Positions 17,614 through 26,721 of a stretch of 64,000 nt of DNA are shown here, in pieces. The notes beneath the pieces were generated by a model, which did no database searches, had not been told where the DNA came from, and worked only from the letters and a program-made list of their open reading frames with translations. Made by a program: the position numbers and the translations under genes. Origin of the DNA: Mycolicibacterium chitae. GTDB taxonomy: Bacteria; Actinomycetota; Actinomycetes; Mycobacteriales; Mycobacteriaceae. Where the stretch lies: contig NZ_LR134355.1 of assembly GCF_900637205.1 (NCBI RefSeq), positions 3,720,001 through 3,784,000 on the forward strand. The letters are read 5' to 3'. Numbering within the stretch: the first letter of the stretch is position 1; each line of letters opens with the position of its first letter.

Positions 17614-18303
17614 CTACGAGGCGGGTTGGGCCACCTTGCCGTCGCCTGAAGCGACCCGACCCCACACTCTCGGAGGCGCCGCCGTCTCCGGAACCTGTGG
17701 CGCAGCGCCGCGCAAAAAGGCGCGGATGACGTCCGCGAACACGCCTGTGGCCGAGCGCTTGTTGGCCTTCGCCACCTTCGCGAGGCGCGGATCGACCGTC
17801 GAGTCGACGTTGGCAAAGGGCCGGCCCGGTTCGCCTCCGCGCGCCGCCGCACTGATTCCGGCGCCGAGAGTGAGCGCATCCAGACCCTCGACGATCACCA
17901 CCACCTGCTCCTCAGGAATACCCAGCTCCTGCAGGAACTCGGCACCACTGCCATAACTGCGCAACACCACGTCGCGTGGCGGATACTGCAGGATCAACGG
18001 CATGGCGTTGCGATGCCGCAGCATCGCCTCGCGAAATGCCAAGCTGAGAGCGACAAACCACTCGATCCAGTTGGGAACCGACTTCGGGTCGGGCACTCGG
18101 GTATCGAGCACGATCGCGCGTGCGACCGCCGCGAGAATCTCGGCCTTGTCCGAGAAGTGGTGGTACAGGGAAGGCGCCTGCACGTTGAGTTCGCGCGCGA
18201 GTCTAGGCAGGCTGAAGGCAGCGAGCCCCTCGGTGTCGATGATGCGCAGTGAGGCTTCGACGACTGCTTCACGCAGAATCAACGGTTTGGGAGGACGTGC
18301 CAT
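17614..18303 (-). CDS. TetR-family transcriptional regulator (candidate island regulator)
   Basis: 229 residues. The N-terminal helix-turn-helix spans about residues 10-57, with PRLARELNVQAPSLYHHF as the recognition region, followed by a helical ligand-binding domain. ATG 18303 (MARPPKP) is the natural start; the frame runs 20 codons further up without a good ribosome site. It is the only regulator gene inside the island, and the divergent SDR gene opposite it carries one of the ten 17-bp operators, 182 bp from the TetR start. Regulation of the whole island by this protein is inference; a CoA thioester or pathway intermediate is a plausible ligand. Confidence 0.85.
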   Translation of the reverse strand: MARPPKPLILREAVVEASLRIIDTEGLAAFSLPRLARELNVQAPSLYHHFSDKAEILAAVARAIVLDTRVPDPKSVPNWIEWFVALSLAFREAMLRHRNAMPLILQYPPRDVVLRSYGSGAEFLQELGIPEEQVVVIVEGLDALTLGAGISAAARGGEPGRPFANVDSTVDPRLAKVAKANKRSATGVFADVIRAFLRGAAPQVPETAAPPRVWGRVASGDGKVAQPAS

Positions 18304-18485
18304 GGCAACAGTATCCCCTATTTCTGTCAAATTTTGCGCAGCCCAGTCTGACGACCAGATCACACCTGGAGAACCTCCGGGCTAGACCCCATTGGTTTGA
18401 GCAGTTGGAGTTGGGTCCCCGGCAAGCGAATTTTGATCCAGAACTGAGGTTCCCGACAAAATGACGCCCAGCATTGACCCGATTA

Positions 18486-18502
18486 ATCTATCTTCATAAG
18501 GT
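18486..18502. promoter_or_regulatory. Island operator, site 3 (SDR/TetR divergent region)
   Basis: ATCTATCTTCATAAGGT; the right half is the strong half-site ATAAGGT. It is 44 bp before the SDR start at 18547 and 182 bp before the TetR start on the other strand. Confidence 0.65.
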
Positions 18503-18546
18503 TATGTGGACCAGAATCGCGGTCGCCGCAGACAAGGAGCCCCCAA

Positions 18547-19308
18547 TTGAGTCAGCCCGAGCTTTCCGCCTCCCCCGGGGTAGCTCTCATCACCGGCGCC
18601 GCACGTGGGATCGGTGCTGCCATCGCACGCAGGTTGGCTTCGGACGGGTTCGCCGTCGCTATCAACTACGCCAGTAGCGCCGACGCCGCAGAACGACTGG
18701 TCAAGGAGATCGAAGCCGCGGGCGGATCCGCGATTGCCCTGCAAGCCGACATCAGCGATCCCGCAGCCGCTGCAAACCTCGTGGCCGAGACGACGACACG
18801 GCTGGGTCCGCCGCTGGTTCTGGTGAACAACGCGGGGCTCAACGTCGTCGGCTCCGTGCGCAAGCAAGAGCCCGCCGACTGGGATCGGGTGATCGGCGTC
18901 AACCTCAATGGTGCTTACTACTGCACCCACCATGCGCTCCCGGCCATGTATGAGGCCGGTTATGGGCGCATCGTCATGCTCGGGAGTCCGATCGCCGAGC
19001 GCACCATCACCCCAGGGGTTGCCGCCTACTCCGCCGCCAAGGCCGGCGTCATGGGGCTCGTCCGCACATTGGCCAAAGAGGTGATCGACCGTGGTATCAC
19101 CGTGAACTCGGTACTGCCAGGCTACGTGGAAACCGAAATGACCCGTTCCAGCGGAGATGACGGCGCCGCCATGGTGCGCGCTTGGCCGGCAATCGCACCG
19201 GAGGACATCGCCGCCACCGTGGCATTCTTGGTATCCGCCCCCGCAGCGCGCATCTCCGGCGAAGAGATCGGCGTATGGGCGGGTGGACCGCGTTTCCGCA
19301 CCAACTGA
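18547..19308 (+). CDS. SDR-family oxidoreductase (FabG-like)
   Basis: 253 residues: TGAARGIGAAIARRL, NNAGLN, YSAAK and the C-terminal SGEEIGVWAGG. It resembles 3-oxoacyl-ACP reductases, but in this setting is more likely a hydroxyacyl-CoA or alcohol dehydrogenase of the pathway. The TTG start is supported by AAGGAG at 18534-18539, 7 bp upstream. It forms a single-gene unit on the plus strand. Confidence 0.87.
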   Translation: MSQPELSASPGVALITGAARGIGAAIARRLASDGFAVAINYASSADAAERLVKEIEAAGGSAIALQADISDPAAAANLVAETTTRLGPPLVLVNNAGLNVVGSVRKQEPADWDRVIGVNLNGAYYCTHHALPAMYEAGYGRIVMLGSPIAERTITPGVAAYSAAKAGVMGLVRTLAKEVIDRGITVNSVLPGYVETEMTRSSGDDGAAMVRAWPAIAPEDIAATVAFLVSAPAARISGEEIGVWAGGPRFRTN

Positions 19309-19344
19309 CTGCGCCGATTGTTCAAGAACCGGGCAGAGCAGCGC

Positions 19345-20391
19345 TCAGAGAGCGTCGGCCGTCTGCACCAACTGTGCCAAAGTTTCCTGTTTCAGTCGAC
19401 CGCCCAACACCATGGTCGTCAGGCACGTTGAGCCCCAACGGTTCTTCAGATCCGCACTCAACTTGTCGACGGGTCCCACCAGAGCCACGTCCTCGACCAT
19501 CTCCAGCGGGATCGCGTCGCTGGCTTCCTGTTTACGTCCGGCCAGGTAGAGTTCCTGCACCTTCGCGCAGACGTCTCCCCATCCCATTCGCACGAACACA
19601 TCGTTGTGGAAGTTCACGTCCTTGGCCCCCATGCCGCCGGCGTAGAGCGCGATCACGGGCTTGATCCGCGATGCCGCGACCTCGACGTCCTCGTGCTCGC
19701 TCACCCACACCACGCCGGCGACGTCGAACGTGTCAGCGCTGCGGCGCGCACCCGGCCGAGAGAAACCCTCTGCCAACGCATTTCGATAGAATTCATCGGA
19801 CTTCGGCGAGAACCACAGCGGTAGCCAGCCGTCGGCAATCTCAGCTGCCAGGGCAACGTTCTTCGGCCCCTCCGCGCCCAGATAGACCGGGATGTCGGGA
19901 CGCAATGGATGCACCGTGGACAACAGCGGTTTACCCAGCCCGGCACCCCGCTCGCCGTTATAGGGCAGTTGGTAGTGGCGGCCCGAGTAGGTCACCGGCG
20001 CCTCCCGAGCCCACACCTTGCGCATGATGTCGACGTACTCTCGGGTGCGTTCCAGGGGCCGCGGGTAGGGCTGGCCGTACCATCCTTCGACAACCTGCGG
20101 GCCCGAGGCACCGATTCCCACGATCATCCGCCCGCTACTCAGATGATCGATGGTCAATGCCGCCATCGCCATCGCGGTCGGCGTGCGTGCCGACATCTGG
20201 CAGACCGCGGTCCCCAGTCTCATCGCAGCCGTACGCGTACCCCAGCAGGCCAAAGTCGAGATCGCGTCGGAGCCGTAAGCCTCCGCGGTCCACATACTTT
20301 CGACCCCGACCTCCTCGGCCTCGGCCAGGTATCGTTCGATGTTCTTCGGCGGGCGAGCACCCCAGTAGCCGACTGAAAGTCCGATTCGCAT
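19345..20391 (-). CDS. LLM-class F420-dependent oxidoreductase
   Basis: 348 residues, luciferase-like (beta/alpha)8 protein: GLSVGYWGARPP at the start, RTAAMRLGTAVCQM, and IVGIGASGPQVVEGWYG. This subgroup in mycobacteria uses coenzyme F420 for hydride transfer. It overlaps the stop of the upstream acyl-CoA ligase by one base (TGATG), so the two are translationally coupled. Possible roles are oxidation of an alcohol or reduction of an enone in the pathway. Confidence 0.88.
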   Translation of the reverse strand: MRIGLSVGYWGARPPKNIERYLAEAEEVGVESMWTAEAYGSDAISTLACWGTRTAAMRLGTAVCQMSARTPTAMAMAALTIDHLSSGRMIVGIGASGPQVVEGWYGQPYPRPLERTREYVDIMRKVWAREAPVTYSGRHYQLPYNGERGAGLGKPLLSTVHPLRPDIPVYLGAEGPKNVALAAEIADGWLPLWFSPKSDEFYRNALAEGFSRPGARRSADTFDVAGVVWVSEHEDVEVAASRIKPVIALYAGGMGAKDVNFHNDVFVRMGWGDVCAKVQELYLAGRKQEASDAIPLEMVEDVALVGPVDKLSADLKNRWGSTCLTTMVLGGRLKQETLAQLVQTADAL

Positions 20392-21914
20392 CAGCGCACC
20401 TTCGAATAGGTGTCGGGAATGCCGGCATAGCTGTCGCGCAGTTCGCGTTTGGCGATCTTGCCGCTGGCCAAGCGTGGTAGGGGCTCGTCGAGGACGACAA
20501 CGTAGCGAGGCACTTTGTAGTCGGCGAGTCGTTGGTTACACCAGGCGACGATGTCTGCAGTCGACAGGGCGGCGCCAGCGTAGACGAGCGCCGCGGGTGT
20601 TTCACCGAACTTCGGGTCGGCCACGCTGATCACCGCCACCTCTTCCACGGCGGGCATCTCCTGCAGCACCATCTCGATCTCCATCGGCGCGATGTTGATC
20701 CCGCCCGAGATGATCATGTCCTTGTGTCGATCGACGAACGTCAGATATCCCTGCGCATCGAGCACGCCGATGTCTCCGGTGTGCAGCCAGCCATTTCTCA
20801 GCGCGACGCGGGTGGCGTCCTCGTTCCGCCAATAGCCGGGCGTCATACCGGGGCCGCGCAGCAGTATCTGCCCCTCGACGCCGGCCGGCACATCCCGGTC
20901 GTTCTCATCCACCACCCGAATCTTGGTGAAGATGCCGCCCCAGCCGCATTTCTCAGGGTGGTTGAGGGCCTCCTCACGGGGCATCGCAGTCGCCGAGCCG
21001 CCGATCTCGGTCTGACCGTAGATCTGGCGCAGCGCAACACCTTTGGCGTGCCACGCCCGAAGCAGCCCAACCGGGACCCGAGCCCCACCCACGTGTGCCG
21101 TCGAGATCGAACTGATCTCCGCATCGGCGAACCCCGGCTCAGCGGCGATCTGCTCGAAGATGATCGGTGGTCCGATCAGCGCAGTGATCTGCTTGGAGGT
21201 GAGAATATCGAGCGCCTTGGGAGCATCGAATCGGGGCTGTAGGAACAATGTCCCGCCGTGTATCACGTTGCGGCACACACCCCAGATGTAGCCGGGCGCT
21301 CCGAACAGCGGCAACACCATCAACTGCCGGGGCGTGTCGGGCAGGATGCCCTCGATCAGATGCCACTCGTGCATGACACCGGCGATCATCGCGTGCGTGA
21401 AGACCACGCCCTTGGGCGTACTCGTGGATCCGCTGGTGTAGACGATGGCGGTCGGAGCGCCCACATCGGGTAAACCAGGCGCTGCCTGCGGATGGTCACC
21501 GTGGCGAAGCGGACGCACATCGGTTTCCAAGTACTGCACCGTGAAGCCAGACTCCATCGTGCGCAGTTCCTGGACCCGCTCACAGGTGCTCTCATCGCAC
21601 AACACCACCTTGGGGTCACAATTGCCGACCAGGACAGCCAACTCCCGGGCCACCATCCGCTGGTTGAACGGCGCGAGGATCGCCCCGAGCTTCGCTGCAC
21701 CCAGCGCCGCGGCGCACCACTCCAGACTGTTGGACCCGACGATCGCCACCCGGTCGCCGGCGGCCACGCCGACATCGCGAAGACGACCAGCCACCCCGTT
21801 GGCCCAGTTGTTCAGTTCCCGATAGCACAGCTCATCCCCGTCGAAATCGATCGCTACCTGATCGGGTTTGGTGCGCGCCCACCACGACAGCGCATCGACG
21901 ACGGTGCCGCTCAT
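20391..21914 (-). CDS. Class I acyl-CoA ligase (first of three paralogues)
   Basis: 507 residues of the adenylate-forming family: P-loop YTSGSTSTPKG (~175), YGQTEIGG, TGDIGVLDAQGYLTFVDR and the C-terminal catalytic Lys in LASGKIAKRELR. It activates a carboxylic acid to its CoA thioester via an acyl-AMP. ATG 21914 follows GGGAG; an open extension of 38 codons upstream has no ribosome site. Paralogues of exactly the same length lie at 22797 and 26722 and share the N-terminal start M(S/T)GTV(V/I)DAL. An island operator is 124 bp upstream. Confidence 0.92.
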   Translation of the reverse strand: MSGTVVDALSWWARTKPDQVAIDFDGDELCYRELNNWANGVAGRLRDVGVAAGDRVAIVGSNSLEWCAAALGAAKLGAILAPFNQRMVARELAVLVGNCDPKVVLCDESTCERVQELRTMESGFTVQYLETDVRPLRHGDHPQAAPGLPDVGAPTAIVYTSGSTSTPKGVVFTHAMIAGVMHEWHLIEGILPDTPRQLMVLPLFGAPGYIWGVCRNVIHGGTLFLQPRFDAPKALDILTSKQITALIGPPIIFEQIAAEPGFADAEISSISTAHVGGARVPVGLLRAWHAKGVALRQIYGQTEIGGSATAMPREEALNHPEKCGWGGIFTKIRVVDENDRDVPAGVEGQILLRGPGMTPGYWRNEDATRVALRNGWLHTGDIGVLDAQGYLTFVDRHKDMIISGGINIAPMEIEMVLQEMPAVEEVAVISVADPKFGETPAALVYAGAALSTADIVAWCNQRLADYKVPRYVVVLDEPLPRLASGKIAKRELRDSYAGIPDTYSKVR

Positions 21915-22038
21915 GGCGAACTCCCTTCCTATGCCCCGGCATTGCCGGGTGAACAAGATCGACGACTGCGGAACACCGGAAATCTGTCCGACGGACGACG
22001 GGTCGACCATTCCAGGATCGGCGCGCAAGCCGGTTGGT

Positions 22039-22055
22039 AAACCTTATGCAATTAG
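22039..22055. promoter_or_regulatory. Island operator, site 4 (ligase-LLM unit)
   Basis: ACCTTATGCAATTAGGC, 124 bp before the ligase start at 21914. Inner positions AT..AT are also symmetric; one outer base departs from the consensus. Confidence 0.68.
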
Positions 22056-22197
22056 GCACGCTGTGGTCAAGGTCACCAGCGAGAGAAGACGCGGGTCCGA
22101 ACGATTGGGGTCGACCTAGAACGTAGGCTACCTCGCTACATGATCGCCTACCCGACCGCCGGGGTCCAGCACACAAGAACCATCAAACTAGGAGTTA

Positions 22198-22214
22198 ACC
22201 TATTCTAATAAGAT
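22198..22214. promoter_or_regulatory. Island operator, site 5 (lipocalin-like gene)
   Basis: ACCTATTCTAATAAGAT, 59 bp before the GTG start at 22274, within an AT-rich stretch. Confidence 0.65.
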
Positions 22215-22273
22215 ATTTTGTGTTGTAGCCAGGCCACGCACAGTCGGCGTGATCCGCACAGAGATGGACCCCC

Positions 22274-22747
22274 GTGACCTCTTTCTCGCTACGTCAGCGG
22301 CTGATCGGCTCGTGGCAGCTGGTTAGCTACTCAACCCGTACTGCCGACAACCACATCGGTTATCCGCTGGGCACCGACGCCCGGGGTTTGATCCTCTACA
22401 CCGCGGACGGCCACATGTCAGCCCAGATCATGGCCCGGGACCGACCGGCCTATCGCTCCGCCCGGGTGCATGGCGGCACAGTCGAGGAACGGGACAGCGC
22501 TGCGGCCGGATACCTGGCCTACTCCGGGTCCTTCCGAGTAGATGAAGCAGAGTCCGTCGTGTGGCACGAAGTCGCGGTCTCGCTCTACCCGAATTGGGTC
22601 GGAGACGTGCAGAAGCGCTATGCCCAACTCGACCAAGACGTGCTGACGTTGTCCTCGGACCCGCTGGTATTCCGGACGACGACGCTGTGGCCCACGCTGG
22701 TCTGGCGGAGGGCCGACACCGAGGCCGTCTCGCACCACTATGACTGA
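22274..22747 (+). CDS. Lipocalin-like domain protein
   Basis: 157 residues, predicted beta-barrel of the lipocalin-like family: LIGSWQLVSY at the start, GLILYTADGHMSAQIM and VWHEVAVSLYPNW. No signal peptide, so probably cytosolic. Proteins of this kind bind small hydrophobic ligands and often sit beside catabolic gene sets; a catalytic role is not excluded. GTG start. It is followed directly by a GC hairpin. Function inferred from fold resemblance only. Confidence 0.75.
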   Translation: MTSFSLRQRLIGSWQLVSYSTRTADNHIGYPLGTDARGLILYTADGHMSAQIMARDRPAYRSARVHGGTVEERDSAAAGYLAYSGSFRVDEAESVVWHEVAVSLYPNWVGDVQKRYAQLDQDVLTLSSDPLVFRTTTLWPTLVWRRADTEAVSHHYD

Positions 22748-22764
22748 GTCGGTGTGTCACCGAC
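22748..22764. terminator. GC hairpin between convergent genes
   Basis: GTCGGTG-TGT-CACCGAC, a perfect 7-bp stem with a 3-nt loop, starting one base after the lipocalin-like stop and ending 32 bp before the convergent ligase stop. It lacks a U-tract on either strand, as is common for mycobacterial terminators. Confidence 0.65.
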
Positions 22765-22796
22765 GCCAGCGCGGGTCCGCTGGACAGCACACCCTG

Positions 22797-24320
22797 TCAG
22801 CGAACCTTGGGATGACGCTCGGGGATGTCGGCGTAGGTGTCACGCAGTTCGCGCTTGGCGATCTTGCCGCTGGCCAACCTTGGTAGCGGCTCTTCTGTGA
22901 ACACGACGTAGCGAGGCACCTTGAAGTCGGCGAGACGCTGATTGCACCAATCAACCACGGCGTCGGTCGAGACGGATGCTCCGGCGTTGATCAGCGCGGC
23001 GGGCGTCTCGCCGAATTTGGGGTCGCTCACCCCGAAAACGGCGACCTCCGCGACACCAGGCATGTCCTGCAGCACCATCTCGATCTCCATTGGCGCGATG
23101 TTGAGTCCGCCCGAGATGATCATGTCCTTCTGCCGTTCGACAAAGGTGAGGTAGCCACGCTCATCGAGGACGCCGATATCACCGGTGTGCAGCCAACCGC
23201 CCTTGAGCGCGGCCTCGGTGGCGACTCCGTTGCGCCAGTACCCCGGCATCATCCCCGGACCGCGCAACAGGATCTGGCCCGGGGTCCCCGCCGGCACGTC
23301 CACGTCGTTCTCGTCCACCACCCGGATCTTGGTGAAAACGCTTCCCCATCCACATTTTTCCGGGGACTGCAATGCTTCCTCGCGCGGCATGACGGTCGCC
23401 GTCCCGCCGATCTCCGTCTGACCATAAAGTTGGCGCAACACGACACCTTTGGCATGCCATGTCTTGAGTAACTCGGCCGGCACCCGAGCACCGCCGACGT
23501 GGGCGGTGGCAATGGAACGGAGGTCAGCAGCGGCGAACCCCGGTTCCGCGGCCATCCGTTCCAACAACAGCGGCACCGCGATCAGCGTGGTGACGCGCTT
23601 CGTGGCCAGCACCTCCAGTGCGCGGCGAGGATCGAACCCCGGCTGCAACAGAAGAGTTCCGCCGTGGAGCACAATTCGACAAATGCCCCAGATCAGACCG
23701 GGAGCACCGAACAGCGGCAACACCATGAGCTGTCGTGGTCCGCCAGGTTCAACCCCCTCGACGAGATGGAAGTCGTGCATCACCCCAGCGATCGTGCCGT
23801 GGGTGAATACCACGCCCTTCGGTGCGCTGGTGGTACCACTGGTATAGACGATAGCCGTCGCCTCGTCCAGATCGGGGGCTCTGACCGGGCTGGGCGGATG
23901 GCCGCCGCGTCGCAGTTGACGGACTTCGTCGTCCAGGGATCGCACAGCGAAAGTTGGTTGCACTGAGTGTACTTCGTCGAGGCGGTCTTTGGTCGTCTCG
24001 TCATAGAACACCACTTTGGGTTCACAGTCACCGACGAGCACCCCCAACTCGCGCGCGACCATACGCTGATTGAACGGGGCCACGATCGCGCCGACCTTGA
24101 ATGCACCGAGCGCGGCCGCACACCATTCCAGGCTGTTGCTCCCGAGGATCGACACTCGGTCGCCCGCGGTCACCCCGACGCTGATCAGATCCGCGGCTAC
24201 GCCGTCGGCCCAGGTGTTCAGGTCCCCGTAGGTGAGTTCGTCGCCGTCGAAATCAATTGCGACGAAATCGGGTTTCGTTCGCGCCCACCAGGCGAGCGCG
24301 TCGATGACCGTTCCGCTCAC
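22797..24320 (-). CDS. Class I acyl-CoA ligase (second paralogue)
   Basis: 507 residues, clearly homologous to the ligase at 20391 along its whole length. P-loop YTSGTTSAPKG, YGQTEIGG, TGDIGVLDERGYLTFVER and LASGKIAKRELR are all present, so it should be active. GTG 24320 overlaps the stop of the upstream P450 as GTGA; the two are co-translated from operator site 6. Divergence between the paralogues suggests different acyl substrates or steps. Confidence 0.92.
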   Translation of the reverse strand: MSGTVIDALAWWARTKPDFVAIDFDGDELTYGDLNTWADGVAADLISVGVTAGDRVSILGSNSLEWCAAALGAFKVGAIVAPFNQRMVARELGVLVGDCEPKVVFYDETTKDRLDEVHSVQPTFAVRSLDDEVRQLRRGGHPPSPVRAPDLDEATAIVYTSGTTSAPKGVVFTHGTIAGVMHDFHLVEGVEPGGPRQLMVLPLFGAPGLIWGICRIVLHGGTLLLQPGFDPRRALEVLATKRVTTLIAVPLLLERMAAEPGFAAADLRSIATAHVGGARVPAELLKTWHAKGVVLRQLYGQTEIGGTATVMPREEALQSPEKCGWGSVFTKIRVVDENDVDVPAGTPGQILLRGPGMMPGYWRNGVATEAALKGGWLHTGDIGVLDERGYLTFVERQKDMIISGGLNIAPMEIEMVLQDMPGVAEVAVFGVSDPKFGETPAALINAGASVSTDAVVDWCNQRLADFKVPRYVVFTEEPLPRLASGKIAKRELRDTYADIPERHPKVR

Positions 24321-25585
24321 AGCTTGCCGCCGTTGGTTACCGACTCCACCTTCCCCGACTCCGGTGTAAACAGGATCGGCAGTTGGAGGACCCCGCGGAT
24401 CTGAGTCGCATGCGAAATAGTCGGTTTGCTGGTGTCGACGCGGTAGTCGGGGATCCGGCGATGCAGCTCTTCGAGCGCGATCGACATCTCGATGCGAGCC
24501 AGGTGCGATCCGATGCAGCGGTGCGGACCTCCACCGAAGGCCAAGTGCCGGTTGGGACTACGGTCGATACGCACCGTGTCGGGGGAATCGAATTCATGGC
24601 GGTCTCGGTTCACCGCGCCGAGATTGATCACGAGCTGATCGCCCGCCTTCATCTGGACGCCACCGATCTCGACGTCGCGCAGCACCTTACGGCCCATGGT
24701 CACCGCAGTCTCGATGCGAAGCATCTCCTCGACCACCTGTGGTAGCAGGCTCGGATCGTCGACGAGTCGCTGGCGCTCGTCGGTCCGATGCGACAGGTGG
24801 ATGACACTCCAGGCCAGGCTGCCCTGGACGGTGTGCAGGCCGGCGATCAGCAGCAGGAAGAACATCCGGTACAGCTCTTCGTCAGTGAGCGGTCGCGGGC
24901 CATCTTCGGTCTGCAACGGAGCGTTGATGATCTGAGTGGTGATGTCGTTGTGATCGTCCTTCTGCCGGCGATCCGCCAAGATGCCCGCGAAGTAGGCGAA
25001 CATCTGCTGGGCAGCCTGCTGACGCGCCACGACGTTCTCCTCTTCGGTGGCGCCGGGCTTGCCGAACACCACGATGTCGGTGGCCTCGCTGAACAACCGC
25101 GTGTCCTCAAGCGGCCATCCCATCAGCGTCAGGAACACCGCCGCGGGCAGTTCGTGGGCGAACTCCGAGATGAACTCCGCCGAACCGCGATCAGCGAAGC
25201 CGTCGATCAACCGATTCACCGTGGCCCGGATCTCAGGTTCCAGCGCGCGCATCCGGGTGGGGTTGAACAGCGGCTGCAACACGTGCCGATACGAGGTGTG
25301 TTCCGGCGGGTCCAGTTCCAGCGGGATGAACTTGCCATCGCCGGCGTTCACCAGGTTGTTCGGGTAACTCGAAAAAGTTTGCGGGTCCCGCAGGATCGTG
25401 TGCGCCTCGTCGTAACCGGTGACGATCCAGTGCCCGCCATAGGCGGTGGAATAGACCACCGGCCCCTTGGCGGCCAATTCGCCGATCTTCTCGTTGAACC
25501 GATCCACTTCCCCAGCCAAAGCCGGGTCATAGAAATCGAAGTCGGTGACGAGGTGTTCGGGAGCTTGGGCAACGCTCGTGGTCAT
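24317..25585 (-). CDS. Cytochrome P450 (paralogue A)
   Basis: 422 residues. I-helix AGLHTVQGS, K-helix EEMLRIE and haem loop FGGGPHRCIGSHLARIEM are intact. The I-helix motif has Val-Gln after the Thr where many P450s carry another small residue. The protein is near-identical over long stretches to the P450 at 32218, and even the ribosome-site segment GGAAGGTTCCTGATGAC is the same before both genes, showing recent duplication. The likely donor is the ferredoxin at 17409. Confidence 0.93.
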   Translation of the reverse strand: MTTSVAQAPEHLVTDFDFYDPALAGEVDRFNEKIGELAAKGPVVYSTAYGGHWIVTGYDEAHTILRDPQTFSSYPNNLVNAGDGKFIPLELDPPEHTSYRHVLQPLFNPTRMRALEPEIRATVNRLIDGFADRGSAEFISEFAHELPAAVFLTLMGWPLEDTRLFSEATDIVVFGKPGATEEENVVARQQAAQQMFAYFAGILADRRQKDDHNDITTQIINAPLQTEDGPRPLTDEELYRMFFLLLIAGLHTVQGSLAWSVIHLSHRTDERQRLVDDPSLLPQVVEEMLRIETAVTMGRKVLRDVEIGGVQMKAGDQLVINLGAVNRDRHEFDSPDTVRIDRSPNRHLAFGGGPHRCIGSHLARIEMSIALEELHRRIPDYRVDTSKPTISHATQIRGVLQLPILFTPESGKVESVTNGGKL

Positions 25586-25628
25586 CAGGAACCTTCCATA
25601 CGTAGCAGATGGCCGACCTTGGAGATAA

Positions 25629-25645
25629 ACCTTAAGACCTTAGGG
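25629..25645. promoter_or_regulatory. Island operator, site 6 (P450-ligase unit)
   Basis: ACCTTAAGACCTTAGGG, 43 bp before the P450 start at 25585. The last base departs from the consensus. Confidence 0.65.
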
Positions 25646-25694
25646 CGATTGTGGTCAAGCTCACCAAGGACACCCCGCGGGACGCATATCACCT

Positions 25695-25717
25695 CCCCGG
25701 TTTCAAGGCGGGGTTTT
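25695..25717 (+). terminator. Possible terminator between divergent units
   Basis: CCCCG (25695-25699) and CGGGG (25709-25713) form a short stem followed by TTTT (25714-25717) on the plus strand. It lies upstream of the SDR promoter area and could stop antisense read-through; a chance match is possible. Confidence 0.35.
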
Positions 25718-25772
25718 AGACAGGAAAGCCGGCCAAGACCCCACCGCTTCCGCTTTCACACCCACGCCATTA

Positions 25773-25789
25773 ATCTAATTGCGATAGAT
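25773..25789. promoter_or_regulatory. Island operator, site 7 (SDR at 25818)
   Basis: ATCTAATTGCGATAGAT; the outer five bases on each side are perfectly symmetric. Only 28 bp before the GTG start at 25818, so a repressor bound here would cover the start-proximal promoter. Confidence 0.7.
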
Positions 25790-25817
25790 TCCACCGGGGC
25801 AATCGAAGGAGGTAGCG

Positions 25818-26660
25818 GTGGAACGACTCGAGGGCGACCTCAACGGCAAGGTTGCCATTGTCACCGGAGCGGCGAGCGGTATTGGCGCCGCAACCGCGCG
25901 CGAGTTGGTCGCCCGCGGGGCGCGCGTCGTGCTCGCGGACATCGATGACGTCCGCGGCGCAGAGCTTGCCGCCGAACTTGGCTCGCAATCGGTGTACCTG
26001 CACACCGATGTGTGCCGCGAAGCCGACATCGCCGGTGCCGTCGATCTCGCGGTCGACAGGTTCGGCCGGCTGGACTGCATGGTTAACAACGCCGGTCGCG
26101 TGGGCCGCTGGACTTTCCTCCCTGACACCCCGGCAGCCGAGTGGGATGAGGTGTTTGCGTTGCTGGCCCGCAGCGTGTTTCTGGGCATCAAACACGCTGC
26201 GCGGGTCATGCGGGATCAGCACTCGGGCAGCATCGTCAACATCGCCAGCGTTGCCGCGGTGCGCACGGGGTTCGGTCCGCACCCGTACGGGGCCGCGAAG
26301 GCGGCTGCGCTGCAACTGACTCGCTCCGCAGCCGCTGAACTGGCCGAACACATGATCCGGGTCAATGCATTGGTTCCCGGCGGCGTGGCGACTCGCATTG
26401 TCGGGCACGGTGCCGGGTTGACCGGCGCCGAGCTGGACCGCAGCGTGGAAGCCGTGCGCGATAGCCTGCACAAGTTCCAGCCGCTTCCGCGCGCCGGCGA
26501 GGGCGACGACGTCGCGCATGCAGTGGCGTTCCTGGCCTCCGATCAGTCGTCGTTCATCACCGGACAGGAGTTGGGCGTCGACGGCGGTCTCACGCTCGGC
26601 CGGCCCTGGCCGAGCAACTACCTCGCCGAGGCGCGAGCGGCGGCTCAACCGACCTCCTGA
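25818..26660 (+). CDS. SDR-family oxidoreductase
   Basis: 280 residues: TGAASGIGAATARELVARGA cofactor loop, Asp-Ile after the second strand (ADIDD), which suggests NAD(H), NNAGRVG, catalytic Ser in VNIASVAAV and YGAAK. The C-terminal ~20 residues after VDGGLTLG extend beyond the usual SDR end. The GTG is supported by AAGGAGG at 25806-25812. Single-gene unit on the plus strand; probably an alcohol dehydrogenase acting after a P450. Confidence 0.88.
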   Translation: MERLEGDLNGKVAIVTGAASGIGAATARELVARGARVVLADIDDVRGAELAAELGSQSVYLHTDVCREADIAGAVDLAVDRFGRLDCMVNNAGRVGRWTFLPDTPAAEWDEVFALLARSVFLGIKHAARVMRDQHSGSIVNIASVAAVRTGFGPHPYGAAKAAALQLTRSAAAELAEHMIRVNALVPGGVATRIVGHGAGLTGAELDRSVEAVRDSLHKFQPLPRAGEGDDVAHAVAFLASDQSSFITGQELGVDGGLTLGRPWPSNYLAEARAAAQPTS

Positions 26661-26721
26661 GCCGGGCGCAGCCACCTTCTCGCATCGTGCGTGCGCGTCT
26701 TCAGCGTCTCCATTGCTCCGG

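Larger units (their letters stand above)
21915..22273. other. Divergent intergenic region with two island operators
   Basis: 359 bp between the ligase (minus) and the lipocalin-like gene (plus). It holds operator sites 4 (22039-22055) and 5 (22198-22214), one for each direction, and is AT-rich around 22190-22225. No gene or RNA recognised. Confidence 0.6.

Noticed and set aside
22190..22205. GTTAAC-containing sequence considered as a KstR operator
   Set aside because: The KstR consensus needs AAC-N2-GTT with outer T and A; the spacing does not fit, and the stretch is explained by the 17-bp island operator at 22198-22214.
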